From a virus, in the IMG/VR virus record IMGVR_UViG_3300021599_001461, positions 1 to 27,991 of that record: 27,991 nucleotides of DNA, one strand, 5' to 3'. Position numbers and translations under genes: made by a program. A model generated the notes under the pieces. It was not told where the DNA came from, did no database searches, and saw only the letters and a list, made by a program, of their open reading frames with translations. Positions within the stretch are counted from its first letter, which is position 1. Each line of letters opens with the position of its first letter. Positions 6,474 to 14,487 of the stretch are shown here, piece after piece.

Positions 6474-7378
6474 CCCTCAGTTTCCTCTTCAAATTTATCA
6501 ATATCATATTCTGGATAGATGTCACTAACATCAAATTCTTTAAGAATATTAAGAATATTTTTCTTAACTCTAATTCTAGCTTCAATGTAACCTTTAGTGT
6601 AATTCAATGCTCTAACAGCATTAGCACTAATAAAATCAGTAGATGCTTCAACATCATATTTAACCCATTGTTCTGGGGTTGAAAGATATTCTACTTCGTT
6701 GCCTTCTTCATCTTTTCCTTCTGGATACATTTTAAAATATAGTTTTGGATCAACTGGATATTTTAAATCATACAGATACTTTAGAAATTCTAGTGGATTT
6801 TCAAAATTTTCTGGTCTTTGAATTACTTCTTGGCGAAGAGTATTTCTCCACTTCATCCACATGTCTTTTTCGCCTGGATAAGTATCAACTACGTCGGGAA
6901 GAACTCTCCAATCAGATGTTGCCAACATAGAATTTTTCTCAGCAATCTTTTTTAGCAATCTTCTTTCATAGAAAAGAGATTCTTGCCCAACTTCTTTTAC
7001 TTCACTGATAGCTAAAAACTTTTTAACATCAGCATTAAGAATAATAAATGCTTCAATTCTTTCAACTAATTGATCAATTTTATCTTGAGGAACATTTTTT
7101 AGGTTGTATGTTTGCCAATAATTTGTTTTGCTGGCAAAATCATATTTTAATTTTCTTCTCTGACAAAAATATTCTCCATTGTTATATTTAATAAAATACT
7201 GAAGTTGATCATTTTCAGTATGCCAAAATGGATCAATATTATCAAAGAATTTTACCAGTAAATTTTCGTCGATGGTTTTGACACTAGCAACAGCAGACGT
7301 TAAATCATCTGATGGAGTAAAAATATACTTATTGAGAAAATCAATCTCAATATTTGGTTTTAACATTTGTTGTTCCAT
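6470..7378 (-). CDS. Tail-fibre assembly chaperone-like protein
   Basis: The 302-aa protein has a central motif typical of phage tail-fibre assembly proteins. SDWRVLPDV (about 155-163) is followed after about ten residues by WMKWRNTLR (174-182), matching the DWxxLPD...WxxYRxxLR pattern with Trp for Tyr. After that comes EFLKYLYDLKYPVDPKLYFK (about 197-216) and a helical C-terminus ending in acidic EEETEG. The N-terminal 150 residues are extended and lack a motif I know. Such proteins help fold or trimerise fibres, often those encoded just upstream; here the 935-aa fibre is two genes upstream. The gene begins 2 bases after the stop of the HxE oxygenase gene. The role is inferred from motif and place. 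Confidence 0.7.
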   Translation of the reverse strand: MEQQMLKPNIEIDFLNKYIFTPSDDLTSAVASVKTIDENLLVKFFDNIDPFWHTENDQLQYFIKYNNGEYFCQRRKLKYDFASKTNYWQTYNLKNVPQDKIDQLVERIEAFIILNADVKKFLAISEVKEVGQESLFYERRLLKKIAEKNSMLATSDWRVLPDVVDTYPGEKDMWMKWRNTLRQEVIQRPENFENPLEFLKYLYDLKYPVDPKLYFKMYPEGKDEEGNEVEYLSTPEQWVKYDVEASTDFISANAVRALNYTKGYIEARIRVKKNILNILKEFDVSDIYPEYDIDKFEEETEG

Positions 7379-7380
7379 AT

Positions 7381-8055
7381 TTAAACTCTAGCAGTTTTTA
7401 TATACCATCCCGTCAAAATGTATTTATTCGTCGTAAATATTGTATTTCCTTTGTGTACATGAGTCATACCAGCAGGAAAGATGACTACAGTTCCTCTGGT
7501 TGGTTTAATTCTTCTACGCTGATATAAAAATTCTGTTTCTCCTTCTCCGTCAGGAACATCATTTAAATAAATCATCCAAGTTAATTCCCTGGCAGCATAG
7601 TCGGGAGCAGAATTTTCATAATGCCACAAATGATATCCACCTTCTGGTTCAGTCTTCTGAAATTTAATATCAGAAGAAATCATAGCAAGTTTACTTAATT
7701 GAGAAAAATTATCAATATAATGTAAAACACATGATTTTAAAAATTGATTTACTTGATAACTGTAAGTATCGTTTGTATAATTTAATAGAATAGAAGTATC
7801 TTTTCTATTTAAATTACCTCTATATTGAACATCGCCGTTTAATACCAACGCTTCTGATTGTTTTTCTGGTACTGGACTAGATGGTTCAATATAATCTGCT
7901 GTATTATTAATAGTATGTTCAAAAAATTGAATGAGTTGATCACAAAAATTTGCTGGAACAAAATTTTCCCAGACACCGATAAAATCTGTTAATTCAAATT
8001 TAGTCAGCTTTGGATCTCTCATCAATTCGAGAGGTCTGTATGGTTGTATAGTCAT
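7381..8055 (-). CDS. 2-oxoglutarate/Fe(II) oxygenase with an HxE...H triad
   Basis: The 224-aa protein has the oxygenase beta-helix strands in order: EGGYHLWHYENSA (about 138-150), ELTWMIYLNDVPDGEGETEF (157-176), KPTRGTVVIFPAGMTHVHKG (184-203), KYILTGWYIK (211-220). The metal ligands are most likely H145, E147 and H199. Glu replaces the usual Asp, and K211 replaces the usual 2-oxoglutarate-binding Arg. The motif LNDVPDGEGETEF matches the prolyl-hydroxylase family strand. The enzyme should be active in the cytoplasm; no signal peptide is seen. It sits directly behind the 935-aa fibre gene (6-base gap, with AAGG as a weak ribosome-binding site) and before the chaperone gene, so fibre modification is a reasonable but unproven role. 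Confidence 0.85.
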   Translation of the reverse strand: MTIQPYRPLELMRDPKLTKFELTDFIGVWENFVPANFCDQLIQFFEHTINNTADYIEPSSPVPEKQSEALVLNGDVQYRGNLNRKDTSILLNYTNDTYSYQVNQFLKSCVLHYIDNFSQLSKLAMISSDIKFQKTEPEGGYHLWHYENSAPDYAARELTWMIYLNDVPDGEGETEFLYQRRRIKPTRGTVVIFPAGMTHVHKGNTIFTTNKYILTGWYIKTARV

Positions 8056-8061
8056 AATATT

Positions 8062-10869
8062 TTAGTATGCCTTTATTATATATTTTACTTTGTGGAACGG
8101 TGTTACGAGAGGAACAGTCTTTGTTGGTTGTAATTCTACCACAGGAATTGGTTTAATACTAGAGTTAAAAGTAAATGTAGCTGGGTTCAATTCAAGAAGA
8201 AGTTCGCTTTGATTAAAAGTAACTTCTAGAGAAGTATTTGCTGAGGGGAGAGATCCAGCATACTTAGTTCCCACACCATTAAGATTACCATAAGTAAAGT
8301 CAGTCTGTGGATTAGTGGCAGCATCAAGACTCATGAGGTGTGAGTGTGTTTTTAATGTTCCTGGGGAAGCATATGGGGCGATTCTCATCGTTGATGCTTG
8401 TGTATCAATAACACCAGCATCGTTAGCAGCAGCTGATCCAGTATCATATAGTCTACTGCCAGCAAGATTTTGTAATGTAGAAATTGGGCTAGCCCACCAG
8501 TTACCAAATTGAATCAACTCACTGGAATCAAGGGGAAGTATACTATCAAATTGAAGACCAGTTTTTTGTACTTCAGAAATAAAAGTTGAACCAGCAATAG
8601 ATCTAAACTGAGAAATAACCGAAGATTGTCCAGCAGAGTCAGCAACTCCTCTACCGCTATAAGAACTTGCGGAACCACTAAAGCCATACATAGCTCTATT
8701 CCCCCAAGGAATTAATGGTTCTCCAGCATCAGACTCTACAGTAGAAGACCAATAAACGTGATCATGTGCTGGAACATTTACACTAGTTTCGCCAACTGGA
8801 CCAAGAATAGCATTAATTGATCCAGTAATATTAAATGTCAATTCTCCAGTAAGTTGTTCAGTACCAATCGTTTTAACTGTTCCTAAACTAAAGAATGGAC
8901 TTTCTGTTCCACCAGTATATACCTGCTCCAAAGGCAACGGACCAGCAATACCAGATCTATCAATATACCAATATCCGCCAGTAGATCCAACTTGATTGAT
9001 GCTACCAGAGTCAACAGGTAAGAAAGGAGAACCACCAAAATTAGCATCTAGTGCTCCAATACCACATATTTTTTTATTTCTGTAATCAGGAACATTAAAT
9101 GTACCACTATATGTAAAAGTAGTCTCATCATAATCTCCACTACCTCCATAAGTATTTCCAATTACATTCCATAGATCTGGATATTGAGCAACAGCATAAG
9201 AAGACCCATCACATTCCAAGAATCCAGGGAATCTTTCTTCAATATCTCCATATTCATCAACAACATTTTCTTTTAATACCTGAACAACAGTTCCAATTGA
9301 AAGACCATCATACTTTTTAGTTTTAATACTATACCAAGTACCAAGGTTTGATGGCGGAGGTGGAGCAACAGCATATGTTGTTACTGACCATGTAAATGGA
9401 GTAGCATCTCCAATAGTTACTGTGGTGCTTGAACTAGCACTTAAAGCGTTTGGTGTTTTTAAAACTAAGAAAATTAACTGGTTTACGAGTGGATCAAAAG
9501 TTCTTGGACCAGCAACAGGAGTATCATAATCAATAGAAATTAGTGCTCCATTAGTAGCATTAATGGTAATTGGAACATTAAAATCTGTTAGACCTACGAC
9601 AGCACTAGAAATAAATGTATCTGGTACTCTATTTGTTAGGTTAGGAGGAGCAGTAAATGATGGTGTAGAATCTGGAGTTAAATATGTATCAATACTCCAC
9701 GTAGTAATAATTCTTGTTCCGACTTTAATTGAGGTTTCTACATTACCACCAAAAGTTTCTGATGATTTATTGTATAGTGTGATAACATCACCATTTCGTA
9801 CTGTAGTAGGAAATATTCCAATAGATCCATCGTTAATTCTAATTCTTGGTTCTGTGCCACTAGTTGAAACTAATTCAACTGGAACAGAAACGCCAGCACT
9901 CAATCCACCAATTCCACCCACAGGTCTAGTTTGAGATTGTACAGTTACTCCTGGAGCTACATTGGTTATGTTTGGAAAACTAAAATTGGTAGGAGTTGTA
10001 GATAATGCTGCTCCTGTTTCAATCGTCCACGTACTAACACCAATTCCTTCAGCAATATCAACAGCAATTGGCAATTGTGTATTGGGATTTGTTGGTGTTG
10101 TTGCCAATAATTGTAAATATTGACCATTAGAAATATTTGCTGAAGAAGCAAAAGTTACACCAGATAGAACATCATAGCCTTCAGCATTTGTTTGTGTTGT
10201 ATTTGTGCTAGAAACTCCAACTAAAGTGCCAAAACCAGCACTAACTTGACCAGGAGCAGTTAGTCCTTGAACCACAACTATATTACTGTATGCTGGAGAA
10301 TTTAAAGGAAGACCAGTCAATGGTGTAAATACTGGAGCTGGATTTGGTTTATTGATTGGTGTTTGTTTTGTAGTTAATTCCCATGTTTCTTGAGCTAATC
10401 CAACAGTTATACTAATTCTAAGAGTTTGTGCTGGAGAATCAAATGTTCTCCCTCTTAATTGAATTGTATCTCCATTTTGTACAGTGGTATTTTGTGGCAG
10501 TAATACAAAAGGACCACCATTAATACTCACAGAATATCTGTTGATATCAGGAAAATCATTTGCTGAAATGGATACAGGAACTACGGTTGTTGGTGTTAAT
10601 CCAGAAACAACAATAATATTTTCTCCTGGTCTGGTTCCATCTCCATACGTATAAACAGTATCTAATTCAGCATTATTTACTGGCTGTAAGGGGAATGGAT
10701 CTGGTTCAAAATCTTCTGGTATTGTCGTGATAAACCAGAATTGAGTTAGGAGACCTACCTGAATAGTAACTGTTTCTGTAGTATCCCAAGTGTCAGGAGC
10801 TTTATACTGAAATTGTATAATATCGCCTTCTCTTACAAAAAGCGGAGTATCGGAAAATTGATATGCCAT
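8062..10869 (-). CDS. Tail fibre protein with Ig-like repeats and a tail-collar domain
   Basis: The 935-aa protein has two parts. Residues 1 to about 500 hold about five beta-sandwich repeats marked by GDxIxL...T..I.VG...WxIxT (for example NGDTIQLRGR...ISITVGLAQETWELTT). A proline linker, VAPPPPSNL, lies near 500-508. The second part starts with a phage tail-collar domain (IGTVVQVLKENV near 526, FPGFLECDGSSY near 546-557, NVPDYRNKKICGIG to about 610). It then runs as Ser/Gly/Thr-rich beta sequence to the terminal VKYIIKAY. The ending resembles those of the two collar proteins upstream (YIIKY, YIIRAY). It likely forms a trimeric fibre or adhesin on the baseplate or tail. The start has a strong AGGAGA 9 bases upstream, lying within the end of the previous gene. 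Confidence 0.85.
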   Translation of the reverse strand: MAYQFSDTPLFVREGDIIQFQYKAPDTWDTTETVTIQVGLLTQFWFITTIPEDFEPDPFPLQPVNNAELDTVYTYGDGTRPGENIIVVSGLTPTTVVPVSISANDFPDINRYSVSINGGPFVLLPQNTTVQNGDTIQLRGRTFDSPAQTLRISITVGLAQETWELTTKQTPINKPNPAPVFTPLTGLPLNSPAYSNIVVVQGLTAPGQVSAGFGTLVGVSSTNTTQTNAEGYDVLSGVTFASSANISNGQYLQLLATTPTNPNTQLPIAVDIAEGIGVSTWTIETGAALSTTPTNFSFPNITNVAPGVTVQSQTRPVGGIGGLSAGVSVPVELVSTSGTEPRIRINDGSIGIFPTTVRNGDVITLYNKSSETFGGNVETSIKVGTRIITTWSIDTYLTPDSTPSFTAPPNLTNRVPDTFISSAVVGLTDFNVPITINATNGALISIDYDTPVAGPRTFDPLVNQLIFLVLKTPNALSASSSTTVTIGDATPFTWSVTTYAVAPPPPSNLGTWYSIKTKKYDGLSIGTVVQVLKENVVDEYGDIEERFPGFLECDGSSYAVAQYPDLWNVIGNTYGGSGDYDETTFTYSGTFNVPDYRNKKICGIGALDANFGGSPFLPVDSGSINQVGSTGGYWYIDRSGIAGPLPLEQVYTGGTESPFFSLGTVKTIGTEQLTGELTFNITGSINAILGPVGETSVNVPAHDHVYWSSTVESDAGEPLIPWGNRAMYGFSGSASSYSGRGVADSAGQSSVISQFRSIAGSTFISEVQKTGLQFDSILPLDSSELIQFGNWWASPISTLQNLAGSRLYDTGSAAANDAGVIDTQASTMRIAPYASPGTLKTHSHLMSLDAATNPQTDFTYGNLNGVGTKYAGSLPSANTSLEVTFNQSELLLELNPATFTFNSSIKPIPVVELQPTKTVPLVTPFHKVKYIIKAY

Positions 10870-10872
10870 CTA

Positions 10873-11380
10873 CTATATTCTCCTTAATTGATCCCAGCTA
10901 TCTGTTTCATTTATTTCAACTAAAATAGGTTTATCTGCTTTTATTTCCACAGGTATATCAATATCTCCAAGTACAATTTTATAACTTGTTATTGCTTCGT
11001 CGGGAGTGTAAATTGGCTCCTGATCTTTGAATAGATCTTCAGATTCTGGTACTAAAAAGTTGTCGGGGGTTTCATCAATATTTATAGGGATAATTATTTG
11101 CTTAGTTTCTTGCCCCCCATTTCCTGTAGCAACAATCGTGTAAGTAACACTAAATGGTCCAAAATCAGTGTAAGGAATCACAGTTGTTACCAACCCATTT
11201 ACTGAAGAACCAGTTGGTAAATTAACAGCAGTTCCAATTACAGTACTACCCCTATAATTATAAGTTGGAGTTAAAATTAATGAAATATCTGTATTGGTAG
11301 CAGTATATGATAAATTGCCATTTTGACCATAATTTAATGATTCTGGACCACTTAGCTCAACCGTTGGTGGTTGATAAACA
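10873..11380 (-). repeat. Conserved C-terminal module, copy 3 of 3
   Basis: This coding stretch (about 168 codons, from VYQPPTVELSGPES to the stop) is the same module that ends the genes at 12309 and 13979. Shared blocks include NGGQETKQIIIPINIDETPDNFL and IPVEIKADKPILVEIN. At DNA level, 11033-11055 is identical to 14139-14161 (23 bases). Confidence 0.85.
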
Positions 11381-12306
11381 GTCAAAGTTATAGAATCAGA
11401 ATCAGATCCACCTAGTCCAGTGACAAAGATATTATATGTTGTTGTTTCTGTTGGACATATTTGAGTAAATCCATTGATATTAACAGAACCAATACCTGGA
11501 GTTACAGTTGCCGAAGTAGCATCTCCTGTAGTTACCCATCTTAAAACAGTACATTGTCCTCGAATAATGCTGGTGTTGTCCAAAAATAGCGTTGTCGATG
11601 GCGGAACATATACGGTAATTGTAACTATAGCAGAAGTTGTTCCTCCAGGACCAGATGCCGATAAAGTATATGTGGTAGTGCTTTGAGGACTTACAACTAT
11701 ACTACCAGAAGAATTAACAGCTCCAATCCCCTGATTAATATTAATACTGTCAATAACGCCAGTTACATTCCACGACAACGTAGAAGTTTGTCCTCGTACT
11801 ATTGCTGTAGGAGAGCCAGAAAATGTAATAGATGGAGGATCATACAATACAATAAATGTTAAAATACATTCATAAAAAGCATTAACATGAAACAAACCAT
11901 CTGCCGTAGTAAAATCTAATCTAAATGTGTTTACAGAACCTTTTTCCAAAAAATAAGGAGACGGTCTAATTTCTGTTTGAATAACAGGACCAGTAGCACA
12001 TCCCTGATTCTGATCTTGAGAAGTAGCAGTTTTAATTTGTTGTCCGTTCAAGGTCAGAGTCATTCTTTCAAATCCACTATCCTGAAGTTCTCCCTGACCC
12101 GTCAAATTAACACCCAAAAGAACCCTTTCTGTAGTAGAAATTGTTGCTGTAGCTACTCCAGACTGAGTTCCTGAATTGGATCCACCACAATTAGCAGAAT
12201 TTTGTACGTTAAATCTAATAGTTCTTCCTTGATCAGAAATTACCCATCCACCAGCTCCAGCAACTAATCCAGATTGTGTAGTATTCCAGGAAAGATTAAA
12301 TGCCAT
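10873..12306 (-). CDS. Ig-like repeat adhesin paralogue 3 (unique N-terminal domain)
   Basis: The 477-aa protein has a unique N-terminal domain of about 155 residues (MAFNLSWNTTQSGLVAGAGG at the start; four cysteines at NCGG, GCATG and YECIL; a jelly-roll-like strand pattern). Two Ig-like repeats follow with the signature LxWxVTG...I..GIG.VN.SG...V.P..TTTYTLSASGPGG. A third, more divergent Ig-like unit begins YQPPTVELSGPESLNYGQ. The last about 70 residues (DETPDNFLVPESEDLFKDQE to the end) nearly match those of the two upstream neighbours. It is probably a virion adhesin or fibre-tip protein. The start is set by AGGAG within the end of the previous gene. There is no signal peptide, as expected for a virion part. 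Confidence 0.8.
   Translation of the reverse strand: MAFNLSWNTTQSGLVAGAGGWVISDQGRTIRFNVQNSANCGGSNSGTQSGVATATISTTERVLLGVNLTGQGELQDSGFERMTLTLNGQQIKTATSQDQNQGCATGPVIQTEIRPSPYFLEKGSVNTFRLDFTTADGLFHVNAFYECILTFIVLYDPPSITFSGSPTAIVRGQTSTLSWNVTGVIDSININQGIGAVNSSGSIVVSPQSTTTYTLSASGPGGTTSAIVTITVYVPPSTTLFLDNTSIIRGQCTVLRWVTTGDATSATVTPGIGSVNINGFTQICPTETTTYNIFVTGLGGSDSDSITLTVYQPPTVELSGPESLNYGQNGNLSYTATNTDISLILTPTYNYRGSTVIGTAVNLPTGSSVNGLVTTVIPYTDFGPFSVTYTIVATGNGGQETKQIIIPINIDETPDNFLVPESEDLFKDQEPIYTPDEAITSYKIVLGDIDIPVEIKADKPILVEINETDSWDQLRRI
10879..10884 (-). promoter_or_regulatory. Ribosome-binding site AGGAGA inside the last codons of the upstream gene
   Basis: The final Arg-Arg-Ile codons of the 477-aa gene are AGG AGA ATA, so the C-terminus of one protein carries the Shine-Dalgarno for the 935-aa fibre gene, with a 9-base spacer to the ATG at 10869. 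It fixes that start and keeps the two genes linked. Confidence 0.75.
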
Positions 12307-12308
12307 TA

Positions 12309-12822
12309 TTATATACTCCTAATTTGATCCCAATTATCATCATTATTAATTTCAACTAAAATTGGCTTGTCGGCTTTCACTTCAACAGGAATATCTACAC
12401 CATCAACAACTATTTCATATGACAATATTGTTTGATCTGGTGTGACAACTGGATCTTGTGATTTATAAGCTTCTTCCGTTTCTGGAATTAAAAAATTATC
12501 TGGTGTTTCATCAATATTAATTGGTATTATGATTTGCCTTGTTTCTTGACCGCCATTGCCAGTTGCTGTTATTGTATAACTTACACTATATGGACCATAA
12601 TCATTATATGGTATATTTGTTTGATAAGAATTGGATAAACTAGCACCCAAAGGTAAATTAGTATTAAACATAGATCCAGATACATCTCCATTTTTGTAGC
12701 TATAAACTGGTTCCACAGTAAAGCTAATATCAACATTAGTAGCTTCGTAAGTTATCACTCCTTGCTGACCATAATTAAGGGATTGTGGTCCTGATATTTG
12801 TAAAGTAGGGGGTTGATATACA
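12309..12822 (-). repeat. Conserved C-terminal module, copy 2 of 3
   Basis: About 170 codons from VYQPPTLQISGPQS to the stop. It carries the same blocks as the flanking copies: NGGQETRQIIIPINIDETPDNF and VEVKADKPILVEIN, then a short terminus ending in NWDQIRSI. It is more diverged in DNA from copies 1 and 3 than those two are from each other. Confidence 0.85.
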
Positions 12823-13976
12823 ATTAATGTAACTTCTTTTGTATCTGTACCACCCAATCCAGATGCCGTAATAGTATATGTTATTGTTTCTTCTGGACAT
12901 ATTTGACGCTGACCACTAATATTAACCGATCCAATACCAGGAGAAATTGTTACTTGACCAACATCTCCCGTGACAGACCATCTTAATGTACTACATCCAC
13001 CCTTAATAACAGAAGTATCATCAATAGATACAGAAATTCTTGGTTCCAGAAGTATTGTTAAAAATGCTTTCCCACTCTGTCCGTTATCTGCTGTAGCTCC
13101 TCCCCGAGAGCCACCAGAGCCAATAGTTAATTGATGTGAAGTTCCTGGTCTATATGTACTACTTTGAACAAGCTGTGCTCTAGTTATATTTGCTTCAATA
13201 AATCCAGCCCCTCCCCCACCTCTTCCAACTAAAGGTGTTCTATTTCCCGTTGTGGTGAATGAAAAACATCTAACATAGCTATTATTTCCTGCCCTACAAA
13301 ACCAAATTCTAAATCCAAATCTGGTTTTATAATCTATACCATAAACATAAAAGGGACCAGCAGTACCGCCAGCAGCAGCCTGTTGACAAACACTAAAAAC
13401 ATTTATGCTGTAATTGGCATCATCATAAGGAGCAACAAAATTAACACTATAATGCTTATAAGCAAGACTAGTATTACAAGGAGCGCCTGGAGCATATTGT
13501 GATTCAAATCCAACGTAAATATCTGGACTGCTTTGAGTAACTATATGTGTATCAGTATCGTCATTAAAAATATGGTAAACATTAGATGTATAACTAACTT
13601 GAAGAGGAGTTCCATATCCACCATTAACAGAAGAATAACCAGAAATAGTTCCTCCAGTTCCTCCAGATGATAATTGACCACTTGATCCATTAACTATGTT
13701 AACAGAAGATCCAAGAGAACTCCAAGCAAAAGATTCACTTGCCGAACCGCCAGCTCCTCCCTGGTTTTTTCCTCCAATACCACCTCCCTGACCACCATTA
13801 GCATTCAAACCAATAAAAGAAGATGTTCCTCCATTGGTGCCAGCAGTAGACACAAGAGTATATTGCTCAACAAATTCACCTCCTCCGCCACCACCATATA
13901 ATTTCAAGCTTAGATTAGCAGCATCTTCTGGTATTGTAACTTGTTGTGAAGAATATATTGTTAAATTAATTGGCAT
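12309..13976 (-). CDS. Glycine-rich adhesin paralogue 2
   Basis: The 555-aa protein begins MPINLTIYSSQQVTIPEDA, a short beta lead of the type that precedes phage glycine-rich domains. It then has poly-Gly stretches (LYGGGGGGEF near 27-36; NGGQGGGIGGKNQGGAGGSA near 60-79) and a final VGRGGGGAGFIEAN near 250. About residues 1-308 thus form a glycine-rich domain like those of phage adhesins, with an inserted Cys-containing part (residues 120-240). One Ig-like repeat follows (ISVSIDDTSVIKGGCSTLRW onward), then the divergent Ig unit and the C-terminal module common to its neighbours. Glycine-rich motifs in T4-like receptor-binding proteins form loops that touch the host surface, so this is a good candidate for receptor recognition. 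It starts 2 bases after the upstream stop. Confidence 0.8.
   Translation of the reverse strand: MPINLTIYSSQQVTIPEDAANLSLKLYGGGGGGEFVEQYTLVSTAGTNGGTSSFIGLNANGGQGGGIGGKNQGGAGGSASESFAWSSLGSSVNIVNGSSGQLSSGGTGGTISGYSSVNGGYGTPLQVSYTSNVYHIFNDDTDTHIVTQSSPDIYVGFESQYAPGAPCNTSLAYKHYSVNFVAPYDDANYSINVFSVCQQAAAGGTAGPFYVYGIDYKTRFGFRIWFCRAGNNSYVRCFSFTTTGNRTPLVGRGGGGAGFIEANITRAQLVQSSTYRPGTSHQLTIGSGGSRGGATADNGQSGKAFLTILLEPRISVSIDDTSVIKGGCSTLRWSVTGDVGQVTISPGIGSVNISGQRQICPEETITYTITASGLGGTDTKEVTLIVYQPPTLQISGPQSLNYGQQGVITYEATNVDISFTVEPVYSYKNGDVSGSMFNTNLPLGASLSNSYQTNIPYNDYGPYSVSYTITATGNGGQETRQIIIPINIDETPDNFLIPETEEAYKSQDPVVTPDQTILSYEIVVDGVDIPVEVKADKPILVEINNDDNWDQIRSI
12316..12320 (-). promoter_or_regulatory. Ribosome-binding site AGGAG inside the last codons of the upstream gene
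   Basis: The final Arg-Ser-Ile codons of the 555-aa gene read AGG AGT ATA, placing AGGAG 9 bases before the ATG at 12306. This repeats the arrangement seen before the 935-aa fibre gene and supports that start codon. Confidence 0.75.
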
Positions 13977-13978
13977 TA

Positions 13979-14487
13979 TTAGAGTTCCCTAATTTGTTTC
14001 CAAGAGTCATCATTATTTACTTCAATTAATATTGGTTTATCAGCTTTAATTTCTACTGGCACATCTATATCATCTATAATAATTTCATATGATGTTAATG
14101 AAACATTTGGCGTATAAATTGGTTGTTGATCTTTAAACAGATCTTCAGATTCTGGTACTAAGAAATTTTCTGGAGTTTCGTCTACATTAATTGGTATTGT
14201 AATTTGTTTAGATTCTTGACCACCATTTCCCATAGCAACAATAATGTATGACACTGAAAATGGTCCATTATCATTATATGGTATTTGTGTTTGTAAAGTT
14301 CCGTTCGATGGATTTCCTGCTGGCAAAGAAATCACATCACCAAGAACAGTACCAGTTTTGTATGTGTAAGATGGTATTATTTCTAGCTTAATATCAGCAT
14401 AAGTACTTTCATAAGTCAATGTACCCTGTTGATTATAATTTAATGTTTCTGGACCAGACAAATCAACTGTAGGAGGTTGATATACCA
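13979..14487 (-). repeat. Conserved C-terminal module, copy 1 of 3
   Basis: About 169 codons from VYQPPTVDLSGPET to the stop, matching the ends of the two downstream genes. The blocks NGGQESKQITIPINVDETPE and VEIKADKPILIEVN are shared. A 23-base DNA identity with copy 3 (14139-14161 with 11033-11055) points to recent duplication or gene conversion. Confidence 0.85.

Noticed and set aside
7421-7428. AATAAATA on the minus strand upstream of the chaperone gene
   Set aside because: It encodes the conserved NKYILTG strand of the oxygenase, so coding sequence alone explains it.
11076-11090. TATAAATA on the minus strand, a late-promoter-like match
   Set aside because: It lies inside the conserved INIDETPD coding block and about 200 bases before the next start; the parallel positions in the other two paralogues do not keep it.
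13670-13920. Short GGN-type DNA repeats as a possible CRISPR or satellite
   Set aside because: They are glycine codons of the glycine-rich adhesin domain, with no regular spacers.
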